A stretch of 64,000 nucleotides of DNA. It comes from Oxalobacteraceae bacterium (GTDB taxonomy: Bacteria > Pseudomonadota > Gammaproteobacteria > Burkholderiales > Burkholderiaceae_D). Made by a program: the position numbers and the translations under genes. Of the stretch, positions 62,774 through 64,000 are shown in pieces; position 1 is the first letter of the stretch; each line of letters starts with the position of its first letter. Location: the NCBI GenBank assembly GCA_013284265.1, contig JABTBR010000016.1:58174-122173 (forward strand). Reading direction: 5' to 3'. The notes below the pieces were generated by a model. That model made no database searches. It was not told the origin of the DNA and saw nothing but the letters and a program-made list of their open reading frames with translations.

Positions 62774-63394
62774 ATGGACTCTGTTCACCAATCCGGTACG
62801 AATCAGTCAGAAACCATCTCGGCCAAGCCCCCAATACCGATCGACGAACGCATCCTGTTAATGCGCCGGCAAAAAGTGATGATCGACGCGGACTTGGCCG
62901 AACTCTATGGCGTTTCCACCAAAGCGCTGAACCAGGCCGTCAAACGCAACGGGAAACGCTTCCCGCAAGACTTTATGTTTCAACTCACCATTGACGAGAA
63001 GCTGGAGGTGGTCACAAATTGTGACCACCTCCACAAATTGAAGTTTTCAAAATCGCTTCCTTTCGTGTTTACAGAACATGGCGCGATCCAAGCGGCCAAC
63101 GTTATCAACTCAGCGCAGGCCGTCGAGATGGGTCTGTATGTGGTGCGCGCCTTCGTCCGACTTCGGGAGGTCTTATCTTCAAATAAGGAACTCACTCTTC
63201 GGTTAAATGATCTTGAGAATCAGACAGCACTGATATCGTTCAAACAAGATCACTTTGAAGCGACTACTCGAACAGAGATCAAGTTGATATTCGACGCTAT
63301 TCGCCAATTGATGGCACAACCAACTCCGTCCAAAAAACGTCCCATCGGTTTCGTAACGCCCGAGGAAATGCCAGAAAAACCAGGCACGACATAG
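62774..63394 (+). CDS. ORF6N-domain protein
   Basis: 206-residue protein with an N-terminal ORF6N domain (about 22-115: RILLMRRQKVMIDADLAELYGVSTKALNQAVKRN, PFVFTEHGAIQAANVI) followed by a helical/coiled C-terminal part (about 130-185). The domain is known from phage and accessory bacterial proteins and is probably DNA-binding. AAGGTG precedes the ATG. Base composition is lower in GC than the flanks, consistent with transfer. The gene contains a 29-base hairpin sequence at 63004-63032. No other phage genes are in view. Confidence 0.88.
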   Translation: MDSVHQSGTNQSETISAKPPIPIDERILLMRRQKVMIDADLAELYGVSTKALNQAVKRNGKRFPQDFMFQLTIDEKLEVVTNCDHLHKLKFSKSLPFVFTEHGAIQAANVINSAQAVEMGLYVVRAFVRLREVLSSNKELTLRLNDLENQTALISFKQDHFEATTRTEIKLIFDAIRQLMAQPTPSKKRPIGFVTPEEMPEKPGTT

Positions 63395-63566
63395 ATCTTT
63401 GCCACTCACGCGGCAAAAATCTCCGATTCTCAGCTTCATGGCTATAATGGCAATCAATAATTCTGGCGTAGCCGACCTTTTTGTCCTACGCTGAAGAGTG
63501 TCTCGGTGGATAGCGATTCTGGATGACTATGTCCATAAGGATCACGTCGCGCCGCTGTGTATCTAG

Positions 63567-63926
63567 GTGAACAACGTGGCAACCATATCATCCGTCAGCA
63601 GCCTGCAAGCCTCGATTGCCAATGCCGAAAGGCAGGTGCAGCAGGATCAGACGCGCGTGACCCAGGATGCCAGTCGCCTGGAGCAAAGCCGGGTGCAGCT
63701 CAGCAAGGACAAGCAGGATCTGAGCGATACGCAGGCTAAAAGCCGTCAAGCCGAGCAAACGGCCAGCACGCCCGAGCCCGCCGCGCCGCCAGCCTTGCGC
63801 CTGGACAGGGCTATCGAAAAACCACCGGTTTCCCAGCAGACCTTGCCGCCGGAATTGAGTACGCGCAAGCCGCAGGTGAATACCTTGGGTGAGACCATCG
63901 GCAAGATTATCAATATCGTTGCTTGA
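63567..63926 (+). CDS. Hypothetical coiled-coil protein
   Basis: 119 residues, start GTG at 63567 (a second GTG at 63576 is an alternative; ribosome-binding site weak). Residues 10-70 are an uninterrupted Gln/Ser/Asp/Ala heptad-rich helix (SLQASIANAERQVQQDQTRV and onward), then a Pro-rich linker, then a conserved-looking C-terminal TLGETIGKIINIVA. No known family recognised and no signal peptide seen. Confidence 0.6.
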   Translation: MNNVATISSVSSLQASIANAERQVQQDQTRVTQDASRLEQSRVQLSKDKQDLSDTQAKSRQAEQTASTPEPAAPPALRLDRAIEKPPVSQQTLPPELSTRKPQVNTLGETIGKIINIVA

Positions 63927-63964
63927 ATGCGCGTTTAGTTTGCGGGCCGCCGGCCGCGGCCCAA

Positions 63965-64000
63965 AACCCAAGGCGTACCCCTGGGGTCTGACCCCGCGGG
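63965..64000. repeat. Nested palindromic repeat, copy 5 (cut by window end)
   Basis: Left half of the family: AACCCAAGGCGTACCCC then the inner core GGGGTCTGACCCC. The matching right arm would lie beyond base 64000. Confidence 0.85.

Overview
The window is GC-rich bacterial chromosome. Gene content and order point to a betaproteobacterium of the family Oxalobacteraceae (Massilia / Duganella / Janthinobacterium relatives). The main indicators are the rhodanese-grxC-secB-gpsA block, petABC followed by sspAB, a tad/flp pilus locus, and a dispersed nested palindrome (core GGGGTCTGACCC ... GGGTCAGACCCC) in intergenic gaps. The genus assignment is inference; no rRNA is present.

Layout. 1-4.7 kb: type II secretion genes gspG-H-I-J-K-L-M on the minus strand (gspM cut by the window edge). 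4.9-11.8 kb: minus-strand run gpmA, envC-like, ctpA, moeB, amidohydrolase. 11.9-14.9 kb: plus-strand rhodanese, grxC, secB, SH3 protein, gpsA. 15.0-17.4 kb: minus-strand mscL, DegS/DegQ-like protease, DUF2461 protein. 17.8-22.0 kb: petABC (cytochrome bc1), sspA, sspB and tRNA-Thr(TGT). 22.0-23.9 kb: hipBA module 1 with AT-rich operators. 24-27.3 kb: GH3 lipoprotein glycosidase divergent from an AraC regulator. 27.3-29.1 kb: membrane protein, a 69-aa secreted protein and a GIN-domain protein. 29.2-40.0 kb: an 11-gene minus-strand tad pilus locus from flp to tadD, with an unusual AAA ATPase inserted. 40.5-42.8 kb: a convergent diguanylate cyclase and HD-GYP phosphodiesterase. 42.9-45.7 kb: LysR regulator and hipBA module 2. 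45.9-53.1 kb: a fused 2-oxoacid:ferredoxin oxidoreductase and the fused isobutyryl-CoA mutase icmF. 53.1-62.5 kb: alpha-glucoside utilisation cluster (LacI, MFS transporter, beta-phosphoglucomutase, GH65 phosphorylase, second LacI, divergent TonB-dependent receptor). 62.7-64 kb: ORF6N-domain gene and a small coiled-coil protein.

How the parts work together. The glucoside cluster gives a coherent route: TonB receptor import across the outer membrane, MFS uptake, phosphorolysis by GH65 to beta-glucose 1-phosphate, and conversion to glucose 6-phosphate by PgmB. Three copies of a TGACATCGATANCA-type operator lie upstream of the GH65 gene and of the TonB receptor gene, which predicts control by the adjacent LacI protein. 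The tad locus sits next to two cyclic-di-GMP enzymes, consistent with surface attachment, though linkage alone is the evidence. The oxidoreductase and IcmF fit branched-chain 2-oxoacid and acyl-CoA breakdown. The most unusual items are the winged-helix AAA ATPase embedded in the tad operon, the two unrelated hipBA modules with candidate operators, the operator set of the sugar cluster, and the five-copy nested palindrome family. Ordinary housekeeping genes fill most of the rest.
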